Source: Anaeromyces robustus
Lineage: Eukaryota > Neocallimastigomycota > Neocallimastigomycetes > Neocallimastigales > Neocallimastigaceae
Assembly: GCA_002104895.1 (NCBI GenBank)
Contig: MCFG01000195.1
Location: 16,001-80,000 of the forward strand
Reading direction: 5' to 3'
DNA length: 64,000 nucleotides
Below are positions 19,734 through 33,090 of this stretch, in pieces; the first letter of the stretch is position 1; the number at the start of each line of letters is the position of its first letter. Below the pieces are notes generated by a model. The model was given only the letters and a program-made list of their open reading frames with translations. It was not told the origin of the DNA and made no database searches. Made by a program: the position numbers and the translations under genes.

Positions 19734-20626
19734 GAAAAGAAAAAAGAATAGAAAAGAAAAGAAAAAGAAATCCCCTAAATAAATTCATAAGAATATAATG
19801 CAGCTATTAAAAAAAAAAATCTGAAAAATCTTTTTTTAAGATTTTTTTTTTTTATTAAACATAAATAATTTAAATATTTATATTTTTATTATAGAATAGA
19901 TGAATAAAATTATGAAATTCCTTATTATTATTTTTTTTTTTTTCTCTTAAGAGAAAAAAAAAAAGAAAAAGAAAACCCTATCTTTAATTGTTTTCGTTTT
20001 TTATTACACCCATTTATCATTTTATATATAATAGAAATAAATTTATAATATTATTATTTACCTATAATAGTTATAAATTTATTTAAAACTTTTTTTTTCT
20101 CTTTTGTTATACTATACATATATTAATATTATACATGACAATTGTAATTAATTTTTTTTTTTATATAAATATTGATATATTGATAAAATATATATTTATA
20201 TTATGTAAATATAATGTATATGCTATAATTATTAATACTTATATATACTCTACTCTACTCTACTATACTATACGACTATAATATAATAAAAAGTGGTCTC
20301 TCTTTTTTTTTTTTTTTTTCTTATTATAGATTTATATAAATGATATATTTTATAATAGTTTTTATATAATTTAAACATTTAAAAAAAAGAAAAGAAAATA
20401 AAAAAAAGAATGGAAAAGTATTTATTTATTAATGAATAATCTAATTTATTATTATTATTATTATATTTATATAGACAGAAATAATTAAAGAAAGAAAAAA
20501 ATTGTATATATTATTTTTTATACATTTTATGTAATATATTGCTATATTATTTTATTATTATTATTATCTTTTTTCTATTTTTTAAAAAAATCTATTTATT
20601 ATTTTATATTTATATATTTTATAATG

Positions 20627-20663
<37 letters not shown>

Positions 20664-20835
20664 ATATGTTTATTTTATACAATTATACAATTTTTTATTT
20701 ATTAAGATAATTTAAATATTATAAAAATAATTTAATAACAATATTTTTCGATTGCTAATTTTATATAACTTATTAATTTTTTTTTTTTTTTTTTTTTATT
20801 AAAAAAATATATATATTACAAATATATATTATTAA

Positions 20836-20874
<39 letters not shown>

Positions 20875-21331
20875 TTTATTTATATATTTATATATTTTCT
20901 ATTTTTTTTTTTTTTTTATTATTTTATATATTTATTTTCTAATTTTTTATTTATTTAAATATTTATTTATTTGTTTATTTATTGATTTAATATTTGTTGT
21001 TGTTAAATTATAAATAGAATAAAGGCTGTTGTAAAAAAAAAAAAATAAAATTTTTTTTTAAAAAAAATTTTTTTTTAATAATATTAATTTTTTTTAAACT
21101 TATTTTATTTAATGATATGATTATGATATGATGTTTATTCAGGTATTTTTTGTTTGTTTGTTTGTTTGTTTTTGTTTTTGTTTTTTTTCGTTATATTTTA
21201 TTTTAACTTTTGTTATTTTTTATTTATTTATTTTCTATTGTATTTTATTTTTATGTATATAATTTTTTTTTGTTATTTATTTTTTATTTTTTATTTTATT
21301 TTGTTTGTTTCTCGTTATACCTTTTTTGTAT
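19734..21331. other. Intergenic between convergent expansin and PLK4 genes
   Basis: AT-rich 3' flanks of two converging genes. It holds an A/T-rich hairpin near 19817-19850, a 32-bp perfect palindrome at 19933-19964, TTA runs near 20630-20660 and 20836-20875, and TTTG runs at 21148-21185. No coding signal: the open frame at 21154-21363 is Phe/Leu/Tyr-rich and overlaps the PLK4 last exon antisense. Confidence 0.7.
19933..19964. repeat. 32-bp perfect palindrome in the expansin 3' flank
   Basis: T-run, CTCTTAAGAG core, A-run, perfectly self-complementary with no loop spacer, 200 bp after the expansin stop. It could form a hairpin in the 3' UTR or act in transcript ending; that is inference. Confidence 0.85.
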
Positions 21332-24300
21332 TTAATTTGTATTTGATTTCATTAATTCTCTAAATTTAAAAATATAAGATAGTTTCTGCTTTACATCTTT
21401 AGGTATAGGTTGATCTAAATAATAACTATAATATGTAAATATATATATATATATATTAGTAAAAAAATAAAAGAAAAATAAATAAAAATTAGAATAATAA
21501 ATTATTATTTTAATATATAATAATATTATATGATTATATTTATTATTATTTATTATTAATTTATTTATTTATTATATACTTTACATGATATGTTTTTTAT
21601 AATTAGCGTCTTGATAATTAAGGTATTGTAATTGATTTGGTTTTCTAGATTCTAAGATAATATTGGTACCATCCACAAAGAATATAGAAAATTTACCATA
21701 AGTTTTAATACACCAACCTACTTTTGGAATAAAAGTAGTCATGGAATTTGAAGAAGATGAAGTTGTTGCTGTAGTAGCATTCGATGGAGAAGATGAAGTA
21801 GAAAGGGATTCATTAGGTTGACTTTTCATTGTAGCTGTTGCTGATGATGATGTAGCAGAATTAGCTGTTGTTGTAGTATTTGTTGAATGATAAATTAAAG
21901 GAGATGAATTTCTTTTTGATAATGTTTGAGATGTATCAGGTGAAGAATTATCATGAATTAATTTTGATAAACCTATTTATTTAATATTTTTTAATATTTA
22001 ATAATTATTTATAATTATTAATTATTAATTATTAATTATTTATTTTTATTTTTTATTTTATCAATTATAAAAAGTATATATATATATATTTATATATTAT
22101 ATAAATTACCATTATTATCTTTATTATTATTAATTTCATTAATTGATGATAATATTTCTGAATTAGAATAAAGATTTGAAGAATATAAATTTTTTTTAAT
22201 ATTCAAATTCATATCTGAATGAGCTTTACGTAAACCATCTACTAAAATTATATTTTATTGAAGAAAAATGAAAAAAAAGATAAATAAATAAATAAATAAA
22301 TAATTTATAATTATGTTTAAACATTATTTTAATCTCTTTATCATATATAATAAATAGATAGTTTAAAAAATATTTACCATTTTTGTTAGTTTTAGATTGT
22401 AAATAGGATGAAATATTGTATGTATTATATATATTATTATTATTGTTATTATTATTGCTATTGTTATTGTTATTGTTATTATTAAATGGTATTTGATTTA
22501 GAGAAAGTGAACTTGAATTAAATAAAGTAGTAGAATGAACACTATTACTATTAAGATTATTTTCATTATTAGAATAATAATCTAATTTCTTAATTGTATT
22601 ACTTAAAATATTTTGATCGTTTTTATTTTGATAATCTTTTTATATAATAAATTCCAAAAATATATATATATAATAAAATTTTTATTAATAATTTTATTAA
22701 TAATTTTATTAATAATTTTATTTTTATTTCTATTATTAATTTTTTTAATTATTTTAAAATTATGTATATATATATTATTATTATATTATATTATATTATA
22801 TTATATTATATTATATTTTATTATATTATATTATATTATATTTTATTATATTATAAATACTTACCACGAGATGAGGATGAATTATGATTTAAATTATGTA
22901 AAACAGAAGAAGTAGAAAGAATACCTTCTGATTCATCATTTAAAATATGTGAGATATAATTTTTTGTATTTAATAATGTATTAGATTTAGAATGGGAAAG
23001 TGTTTGATTTGTAGATGGAATATTATTATCATTATTGTTAATATTTTTGTTATTATTATTGTTGTTATTGTTATTGTTATTATTATTGTTATTATTGTTG
23101 TTATTATTATTATTATCATTAGCATTAGTATTAGTATTAGTATTAGTATTAGTATTAGTATTATTATAAATATCTTCTTCTACTATAATTTTTTTATCAT
23201 CCATAACTTTACATTTAACTATTAAAGGATATTTTGTAATGGTTTTATTATTTTGAAAAGAAAGGCATTGTTTAAAACAAACTTGAAAATGTTTAATAAT
23301 AGGATAAATAATAGATGGATAATTATTCATTTGTATATAATCTAATAATTTTTCTGATATTAAATAGGAAGATTCAAAATTTGTCATTGGTATCTTAATT
23401 GGTAATATATTATTTTCTAAAGTTTCTATAGAATTAAATTTTTTTATATAATTATAATTAAAATTTTGTTCCTCTAAATAATTTATAGGTAAATTCATTT
23501 CAATAGCTTGATGAGATATACGTAAACTAAATTTTATATCATTATAAAATCTCATTTCAAAATCTGGATGTGGTTGATTTTCCATTAATAAACATTGAGC
23601 TTGTGGAGAATAAAATATAATTTTTGGAGTTTTAGAACGTATATATTGAATTATTTTTGATATAGCAGAATAGATAGAATAAAGGGATGAAGGTAAATTT
23701 CCAAAAATATAGGTTGATTTTGGTACCGTTGAATTTAAAATATTTTCTCCTGATTCTGTTTCAGAAAATAATTCTCGATTATATACAAATACTTTTTCTC
23801 CTTTACCATTAATAATTAAAATATAATTATCTTTTGTAAATCTTACAAATACATGTCCAGTTTTTAAAATTTCTAATTTTCCTGCTTTAAATGATACTTT
23901 ACATGGTTTTAATCTTTCTGTAGATATCATAATATAATCTTCTTCATTTTTAGTAGTTTCTGAAGATACTGAAGTTGTGGTAGTAACTGTAGTACTACCA
24001 GTTCCAATACCAGTTGTAGTTCCATTAATTATATTTGTATTATTAGTAGTTATGGATGTAGATGTAGTTGTATTTATATTTGTATTTATATTTGTATTTG
24101 AATTTGTATTTGTATTTGTATTTATGGTATATGAATGAGATTTTCCTATGGAAAGAGAGCGTTGTCTTTTTAATTCTTGATTACTATAATTTATACTTTC
24201 AGAATCTAAAAATTTATTTTCTGAAATTTCTGGAACTATATGATCATTAATATCATTTAATATCATATTAGAATACTCTTTATTCAATTCTGATATAGGA

Positions 24301-25026
24301 TTTGTTGCTGTTTCTAATATAGGATTATTAGAATTAGAATTAGAATTAGATAATATTTTTGAATCTTTATAGTATAATTGTGAATCTTTATTTGTTGTAA
24401 AAGTTGAAGTAAGAATATTGTTAATAGATGAAGTAGTTGTATAAGATTGGTAACTGTATCTTTTATTAATATTTTTATTCTTATTATTATTATTTTCATT
24501 ATTATTACTATTACTATTGTTATTACTATTACTATTACTATTACTATTACTATTACTAATACTATTATCATTATTGAATAAATTTAAATAATTATTTGAT
24601 ATAGGGTAACTTTTATGTTTTTGACTATAATTATAATAAATATTTGATGTTGACCTTATGTCATTTGAATTATTAATATTAATATTATTATTATTATTAT
24701 TATTATTGTGGTTGTTATTGATGTTGTTATTATTGTTATTAATGTTATTATTATTAATATTGTTATTAATATTATTTTTATTATTGATATTATTATTAAT
24801 ATTATTATTAATATTATTTTGGTTTAGGTTGAAATAATTATTATTATTACTTGTACTACGACTATGATGTATTCTATTTCTTAAATTTGATTTATTATCA
24901 ATAATTTCATTTTCTTTTGCTAAAGTATTATTATATAATGCATTAAAATTTGAAACTTTTTCTTTTCTAATAGCAGATGATGCAATATTTGAGGTATCAT
25001 GATTATAATAAATATTTCTATTTAAA

Positions 25027-25066
<40 letters not shown>

Positions 25067-25663
25067 GATATTGATCATAATTTTTGCTATTATTTTCATT
25101 ATTCAAATTTTCTTTACTTGAAATATGTTTAATTTTATAAAAATCAAGATCATTACTATTAATATTATTACTATCAACATTATTATTATTATTATTATTA
25201 TTACTTGAATGACGATGATGATGATAATAAATTTGTTCTTTATTATTATTTCTTTCAGAATTATCAGAATTATCGTTATAATAATTATTATTATTATTTT
25301 CATAATTTAAACCCATTTTACTATCTTGATTTATATTTCTAAGATTTTTTGATATTTCCTGATACTTATTATTATTTTCCTTATGATTTTGTTCTTGTTC
25401 TTTATTATACGTATCAATTAACATTTTATTATGTAATTTTAATGAAAGATCTGCTAATATTTTACTACTTTCATTTGAAGTATTAATTATTGGTGTTAAT
25501 GGTTTTGGTGTTTTTCCTGTTTTAAAAAACAAATGATCTAATATTTTATCTAAAGCTATACGTTTTATTGGATCCTTTATAACATATAAATATATATAAA
25601 TGTAATAAATAAATAAAAAAGAAAAATAATTATATATATATAATACATTTAAATATTTAAAAC

Positions 25664-25708
<45 letters not shown>

Positions 25709-27365
25709 AAAAAAAGAAAATTAATAAGCATTATAGATATTTCATTTAAAATAATTATATAACTATATATAATTTTTACTTTTTGTAATAATTTATCAAT
25801 TAAATCAGCTGCTGTAACAGATATATAACTTGGTATTTCATAAGAAACATTAATAACTTTTTCTAAAGTTTTTGGTATTTCTTTACACTGTATATATATT
25901 TGTAAATACATAAATAAATATATAAATAATATATACATTTAATAATAAATCTTTTTTTTTTTTTTTTTTTTTTATAATTTTTCTATTTTATAATATATAT
26001 ATAAACCTCAAAAGGTGGTTTTCCTGTTAATAATGTTACAAAAAGACATCCTATTGACCATATATCTGTAGGTAAACTATATGGCTGACGTTGTATAATT
26101 TCACTTTTTTTTTTTAATTTTATTTTAATTGTTTGATTATAAATTAAAAAATTAGAAAAAAATGATTAAATTAATTGTAAATATTGAATTTCAGTGAATG
26201 TTTAAAATGTAGAAAAAAAAAAAAAAGATTAAATTTTGAAACTGAATAATGCTTATAAATTTTATTATATGTATATATATATAAATTTATAATTCTTACG
26301 GTGCAATATAATTTGGTGTACCACATAAGGTATATTGTTCACTATTTGATTCATTTAATTGTGTAGCTAAGCCAAAATCACCAATTTTCTTTATAATTTT
26401 ATAATAATAATAATAATAATTATTTATATAAATATATAAAATATATATAATATTTTTATAATTTTATAATTTTGATGTATACATGTTATAAATATATATA
26501 TATTAATAGTTAATTAATATAATTTTTATATAAATAAATTTGTATAAAAGTTATATTGTTATAATTAAAATATTTTTCTTTTACCAATTTATAATTATCT
26601 GTTAAAAATAAATTAGATAATTTCAAATCTCTATGTAAAATCCCTCGATGATGTAAATATTTTACACCCTCTACAAGTTGTTCCATTACACTTTTTGCTT
26701 CTTCTTCTGGTAATTTATGACGTTTTTGTAAATATTTATATAATTCACCATTTTCACAATATTCCATAATTAAATATACATATTCATCTGTTTCTGAAAA
26801 ATTATAAAGTCGTAATATTGAAGGATGATTTAATTGGTATTGAATTTCTATTTCATTTCTTATTCTTTTTATCATTTTTACTGCGCTTATTTTTTTAATA
26901 TTAATCTTTTTTTTTTATATATATAAAAAAATATCATATAAAAAAAATAATTTTAAAAAGAAATTAATTTAATTAATTTATTATTATAATAATTATGTAT
27001 TTATATATATATATATATTTTTAGAAAAATTGTTAACTTCTTACTCTTTTAATTGCAACAACTTCACCAAATGAATTTTCATTTAAACTAACTGCTTTGA
27101 AAACTTCCCCAAATGCACCTTTTCCCAATAAAGGACCAAAACGATAGTCCTTTATATATATATATAATTTGTATTATTATTAATTTTAATATATGAATAT
27201 AATTTTATTTTATTATTTCTATTTATTTTTTAAAATATGATATATATATACCTTTATATTTTTGGAAAAGTGATTAATGTCTTTTTCCCTTACATTTGAT
27301 GAATTTGAATTTTGATATTGATTATTTAATTTATTAATAATATTATTTTTTTTAAATGTAAGCAT
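21332..27365 (-). CDS. PLK4: Polo-like kinase 4 (centriole duplication kinase), Asn-rich
   Basis: Ser/Thr kinase that licenses centriole/basal-body duplication. Exons (minus): 27365-27252, 27149-27045, 26905-26585, 26388-26300, 26103-26007, 25887-25780, 25574-22865, 22635-22378, 22241-22110, 21972-21585, 21425-21332; phase closes, 1471 residues. Kinase domain ~39-297: [11 protein letters not shown] Lys72, alpha-C Glu91, HRDLKLSN (Asp166), DFG (Asp184), [12 protein letters not shown] activation loop. An Asn-rich linker of ~500 residues follows. The cryptic polo box spans ~815-1080. The C-terminal polo box 3 (~1390-1471) starts at [18 protein letters not shown] and is completed only by the last exon ([15 protein letters not shown]). 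For exon 3 an alternative acceptor exists at 26885; the one used keeps frame and gives the normal Lys-to-Glu spacing. Human PLK4 is 970 residues, so the extra length is the linker. Confidence 0.95.
25665..25706. repeat. 42-nt poly-A run in PLK4 intron 6
   Basis: Uninterrupted A homopolymer on the plus strand, poly-T in the PLK4 transcript, within the intron between 25574 and 25780. Likely length-polymorphic. Confidence 0.9.
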
Positions 27366-28899
27366 TTTGTTTATATATATTATATTGCATTTTTTTTATT
27401 TTTTCTTTGCTATAAGATTATAATGATTGTAAAATATATATACATATATTCTTTTATATATATATATTATAGATAAAGATTTTATATCCTGCTTGCTATT
27501 TGATGAATATTTATAATTTTCATGTTTTAATTTGTCTTTTTTATTAAATTATAATAAATGAAAAATAAATTACTTTTTTTATAACTTAAAAATGAAAAAA
27601 AAATAATAATATAATTATATAAAATGTATATTTAAATGTGTATTGTTAATGGTTAATATAAGTGTGAAATTATTATTATTTCTTTTTTGAAATTTAATTT
27701 ATTGGATTTTTAAATTTGATTTGTAGAGTCTTTTAAATTATTTTTAATTCATGATTTTAAATAAATATGTACATATGTATATTATATATAATAGATTTTA
27801 AATGATCTTTTAAATCTTAAAAATATTTATATAATATTTTATTGTATAAATCCTTTATTATTATGAAATTAATAAAAGTTTAAATATAAACAATTTTTAT
27901 TTCATTTTTTTTTTTTTTAAAAAAATATATATTTTTTTAAAAGTAATAATTAAATATAAAATAAAATAAAAAATAAAAAAATAAAAATAAATTTTTTTTA
28001 ATATTTATTTTTTTTTATGAAAATTTATCTTTTTTATATATTAATAATTATTAAATTATTAAATTAATACTGTTTCATATAATAGTTTAATATTTAATAG
28101 TTTAATAGTTTAATAGTTTAATAGTTTAATATTTAATATTTAATAATTTAGTTGTTACACAAGATAACTTTTATATATAAAATATACAAATAAATAAATG
28201 AAAAATAATAATGAATAATTTTGAATAATTCTATATTAAATTAAAAATAAAAAATAAATAAAAATAAAAATAAAAATAAAATAAAAAAAAATTATTTATA
28301 TAATAATTAATAATTAATAAATAAAAAACACTATTAATAAATAAATAAAAATATTATAAATAATAAATAAATAAATAAATAAATAATAAATAAATAAATA
28401 AAAATAATATAAATAAATAATTAATTAAATAATTGAATAAATAAATCAAATAAAAATAATTAAATAAAATAAAATAAAATAAAAACACATTTTTTTAATA
28501 TAATTTTTACTTAAAAAATAAATTTTGACTTTATTATATAAATATTTTTTTATAAAAAATAATATATTAAAAGAAATACAATTCTTTTTTTATTATATTA
28601 TTTTTTTTTGTATTTTTTATATTTTAATACATTTTAATAAATTTTCAGATATTTAAATTTTTGTTTCTTTTTCTCAAAAAGATAAATTCTGTATTTATAA
28701 TTTTATAATATATATAAATGCGATATATTTTTTTTTTTTTTTTTGTTTTACTTCAATAAATATTAGAAATACGATATTTGTATATATAAATAATGGTTTT
28801 TTTGAGTTATATTTTATTATTTATGGTTATATATTAAAAAAAATGATAATAAAATATATGATTTTGATTTTTTTTTTTTTTTCTTATTTAACTCATTTT
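27366..28899. other. Intergenic between PLK4 5' end and GH5 3' end
   Basis: Holds the PLK4 promoter, with no motif I can name, and the GH5 3' flank. AT-rich, with TTTAATAG direct repeats at 28083-28143 and TAAA/TAAAA runs at 28250-28490. No coding signal. Confidence 0.7.
28083..28143. repeat. TTTAATAG short tandem repeat
   Basis: About seven imperfect 8-bp units, some shortened to TTTAATA. Confidence 0.8.
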
Positions 28900-30804
28900 T
28901 TAAATAAGACCACACCAATTACCATTTTCTATACCCCAATTACCATCATTATCGGTGAAAACAATATCTTTAGTACTCTTACAACATTGGTATCCAAGTT
29001 TTTCTGACCAACATTGATTTGATTTACATTCATCTGGAATACCACACCATTGATCATTTTCAACACCCCAGTCACCATCATTATCAGTATAGATAACATT
29101 ACATCCTGAACAACATTTGAAACCAAGATTAACACTGAAACAAGTAGTTGTTTCTGGTTCTGGTTCTGGTTCTGGTTCATTCTTTTTATTACAATAATCA
29201 TAATCAACAACACATGATTTTTCATTTTCCCATCCCCAGAGAGAACCATCACCTCCAGTAGCTGTAACTACACAATTAACACAATATGGATAACCATTTG
29301 GAGCTATATCAGAAGTTGGAGCTGGTTTTTTATTGGTAGTAGTAGTTTTTGGTTGATTATTATTATTGTTTTTAGTGGTAGTAGTAGTTTTTGGTTGATT
29401 ATTGTTATTACTGCCACTACCTTTTTCTTTACAATGACCATATACAACAACACAAGATTGTTCATTTTCCCAACCCCAAAGGGAACCATCACCACCAGTA
29501 GCACCTACTTCACAATATTCACAATATGGAAAACCATTTGGTGCCATTTCAGAGAAATCAAATGTTGGTACAGTAGTTTTAGTAGATGGTCCATTAAGAT
29601 GTGGTTTTAACCAAGTCATTTGTTCTGGGAATCTTTCACCTTTTGGTTCAATAGAATACATATAATCTTGCCACCATGGACCAGCAGCCCACCAGGCCCA
29701 ACCAACAATATAATCAGAATTTTGTTCTAAATAAGTAATAGCTTCTTCAACACATGCTTTACAATCATCATTAATAGCAGCACCTAATTCACCAATAAAA
29801 CCTTTTAAATTATTAGCTTTTAACCATTCTACGAAGTTTTTGAAAAGGTTATTACATGGACGTTGAACACATTCTTTATGAGTACCTGAATAATCAGAAT
29901 CGAAATATTGATGAGTTTCAAAAATAATATTTTTATCAGAAGAACTGAAATATATAAGAGCTGTAGAAGCATTAGAATCTCCATAAAAAGTTTCTTTCCA
30001 ATTCCAAGCACCAGTATAAGCATTACCTGGTACAAGAACATTATTATTAGCACCAAGAGCACGAATACTATCAACAGCATCACGAGCAGCTGAGAACCAT
30101 TGAGCAGTTGGCATATCATGTGGTTCATTAACTAAACCAAACCAAACTTTATTATTACTCTTATATTTTTGAGCAATTCTTTTCCATAAATCAGCGAAAG
30201 CAGAATTTGGTACTTGACTTGTACCAACAATTTGACCGTTATATCTAGCAAAATTGTGTGGATTAAGAATAGCTACAGCACCATTTTTAGTAACATAACT
30301 AACAACTTCATCTAAACGATCAAATTCAGTTGAATCAAGTTCAGCATTTAAACTTCTTTGTAAACGTTCCCATGAAAAACCAATACGGAAAACATTCATA
30401 CCTTGATCAATTGAAGCTTGAATTGCTTTAACATCTGGGTAAATATAATCTTTATTGTATTCACCTGGATATTTACCTTGACCGAATTCAGCACCGGATT
30501 CGTTAACACCAGTCTATAAAAAAATATATATATATATTAATAAGTTATTTTTTAATAATCAATTTCATTTTTTAATAATTAAATTATAAAAAAAAAAAAA
30601 AGAATATATATAACAAATAATATTTTATATATATTATGAAATAATGCTATTATTATTTTTTTTTTAAATATTTTATTTTATTTTATTTCATATACAAAAA
30701 ATCATATATATATATATAAATATTTTGTGACTTACATATTGATTTTTTGCGAAGGTAGTTCCAATTAAGGATAAACAAATAGTAAATAATGTAGAGAATT
30801 TCAT
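28900..30804 (-). CDS. Secreted cellulosomal GH5 endoglucanase with two CBM10-like modules and two dockerins
   Basis: Endo-beta-1,4-glucanase secreted to cut plant cellulose. Exon 1, 30804-30736, encodes a signal peptide ([19 protein letters not shown]); exon 2, 30513-28900, the rest; 560 residues. The GH5 domain (~24-335) starts [11 protein letters not shown] and has the acid/base Glu153 in LVNEPHD and the nucleophile Glu265 in GFIGELGA, with HQYF and [11 protein letters not shown] in the cleft. This looks most like the fungal GH5_5 group. Two near-identical CBM10-like modules (~348-384 and ~428-464; [20 protein letters not shown]) are joined by Asn/Thr/Pro linkers. An EP repeat leads to two fungal dockerins (~481-514 and ~524-560), each with CC, DNDG.WG.EN and WCG. 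Dockerins dock the enzyme onto fungal scaffoldins. It lies convergent with nothing; PLK4 is downstream on the same strand. Confidence 0.97.
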
Positions 30805-31000
30805 TTTTATTTAATTTAGCTTTAGACTATTTTATTTTATTTTATTGTATTGTATTTATTATAAAGTATTATTATTTTTATATTTTTTATATTTTTGTTT
30901 TGTACCAGACAAGAAAATAAATTTTTTGTATTATAATTTTTTTTTTTTTTTTTGAATTAAAAAATCAATTTTTAATCCTCTTATTTTCTTTTTCTTTAAT

Positions 31001-31031
<31 letters not shown>

Positions 31032-33059
31032 TTATGAAAAAAAAAATTAGTTAACTTAAAATTTTTTATAAAGAAAATCAGCCGTATTTATATTAATCAT
31101 ATATTATAGAAAAGTTTTAATCTATTCATATAAAATAACATGCAATTTTCATTTTTTCATATAATAATTTAATATAAAATTATTTGTTTAAAATTCGATT
31201 AAAAAAAATTTTTTTTAATTAAAAATTAATATTTAGTATACAATATTTAATAATATTATTCTATATGTAATATATACTATATAATATAATATATTATATA
31301 ATATATATATAATATACAATATAATATATAATATAATGATTATTATTTTATTATTATTTTATTACTATTTATTATTATTTTTATTATTATTTTAGATTTT
31401 AAATCTTATTTATTAATTTATTTAGTTATTTAATTATTTATTTATTTATTTATTTATTTGATTATTAAGAAATAATAATAATATATTGTTTATCTCCATA
31501 TGCTTTTAATATAAAGAATTAATATTGTTATTTATTAAAAAAAAAGTAATATATAATCCTCCATTATAAATTAAAATTATATATAAACATTATTATTTAT
31601 ATAAGGATTATAAAAATTTATATAAAAAAAAAAAGAAAAAAAATTTTTTTTTAATATTGTTAATAATTAAATGCAATTAACAAGACTATATATATTTAAA
31701 TGCAATTAATATAATAAAAATATATAATAAAATATAATAAAAAATAGAATAACACATGACATTTTTAAAAATTAATATATAAATTAAATCTTAATATAAA
31801 GTCTTATTTTTTTTTTTCTTAGCTTAATAAACCTTATTTAATAATATTTATTATTACTTTTAGGAACATTTTAAAATTTAAAATTATTAAATATCTATAA
31901 TTGATAATTGATACATAATACAACAATCAATGAAACACTATGAAAAATGACTAATAAAATATTTATAAAAATTTTATTTCCTATTTTCCGGTTTTCTGAA
32001 TCTTATTTAATATAAAAATTATAAATTTATAATAATATTCTAATATTATAATATTGTTATGATTTTCTTTGTATTCTTTTAATAACAATATCTAAGTATT
32101 ATCATGAAACATTTTAACAATCTTATAATATTTATGCACTTATTATTATAAAAATATATAAGAATATTATATAGTACATCACATTTAAGAAAAAAAAAAT
32201 TAGTCAAATTTATTAATATTTATTTTAAATTAACTTTACGTTAATAATATTTAAAACACTATTGTTGGTATCTACAATTTTATAGAATACAATTTTGATT
32301 CTGATTAAATATATCTATATAGATATATATTAAAATTTTAATTATTGTATAGTTTTATTATTGTATTTATTTATAATAAGATTTAGATTTATTTTAATAC
32401 TTTTCCTCTTTCATAATAATTATTATTTATTTTTTTATTATTGTTGTTATGTTGTTATTATTATTGGTTTGTATTATTATTATTAAATAAAGGATACATT
32501 AAATTAAAATATTAAATTAAAAAAAAATTAAATTAATAATTTAAATAAATATAAAAAATTGATAATTAATATATTATATACAAAAAAAGTTTAATAATTA
32601 TATATAAAATAACAACTGTGTTTTTTTTTTTTTCTTTAAAAAGAATAATCACTAAAAATAAATACAATTTAATCAAAAAAAAAAATTTTTTTATATATTT
32701 CTTCACATAAAATTTTTTTCTTTTTCTTTTTTTCCTTTTTTTTTTCCTATTTTTTTTTTTTTTTTTTTTTTTGTTTGCATTTCCATATTACTCTAAATAA
32801 ATCATATGAAAATATAATTATTATTTTTTCTTTATTTGAATTAAAATATTTATTTTAATCAATTATTAATAATATTTTTAAAACTTTGGTTTATATATAA
32901 AGAAAATGTTTTCTCATAATTATATATAAATTATATAATACTAGTGTGATATTTGATATAATATTTAATTATAAACTAAACCTACATTATTATAAATAAT
33001 CATTGATATAAAAATTATTAACAAAAAATAATTGAAAAAAAAAAACTAATAATAATAAT

Positions 33060-33090
<31 letters not shown>

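Noticed and set aside
22613-22915. Plus-strand Ile/Leu/Tyr-rich frame
   Set aside because: Translation of TATTA repeats in a PLK4 intron.
26510-26600. PLK4 kinase fragment continuing past TDNYKL
   Set aside because: Reads into an intron; the conserved KIGDFG continues in the next exon at 26388.
26885-26905. PLK4 exon 3 starting at the acceptor right after GCGCAG
   Set aside because: Needs a one-base phase shift or a weak GTTAAC donor; the upstream acceptor keeps phase and restores the normal Lys-Glu spacing.
29829-30128. Minus-strand 99-codon frame within GH5
   Set aside because: Out-of-frame shadow of the GH5 catalytic domain.
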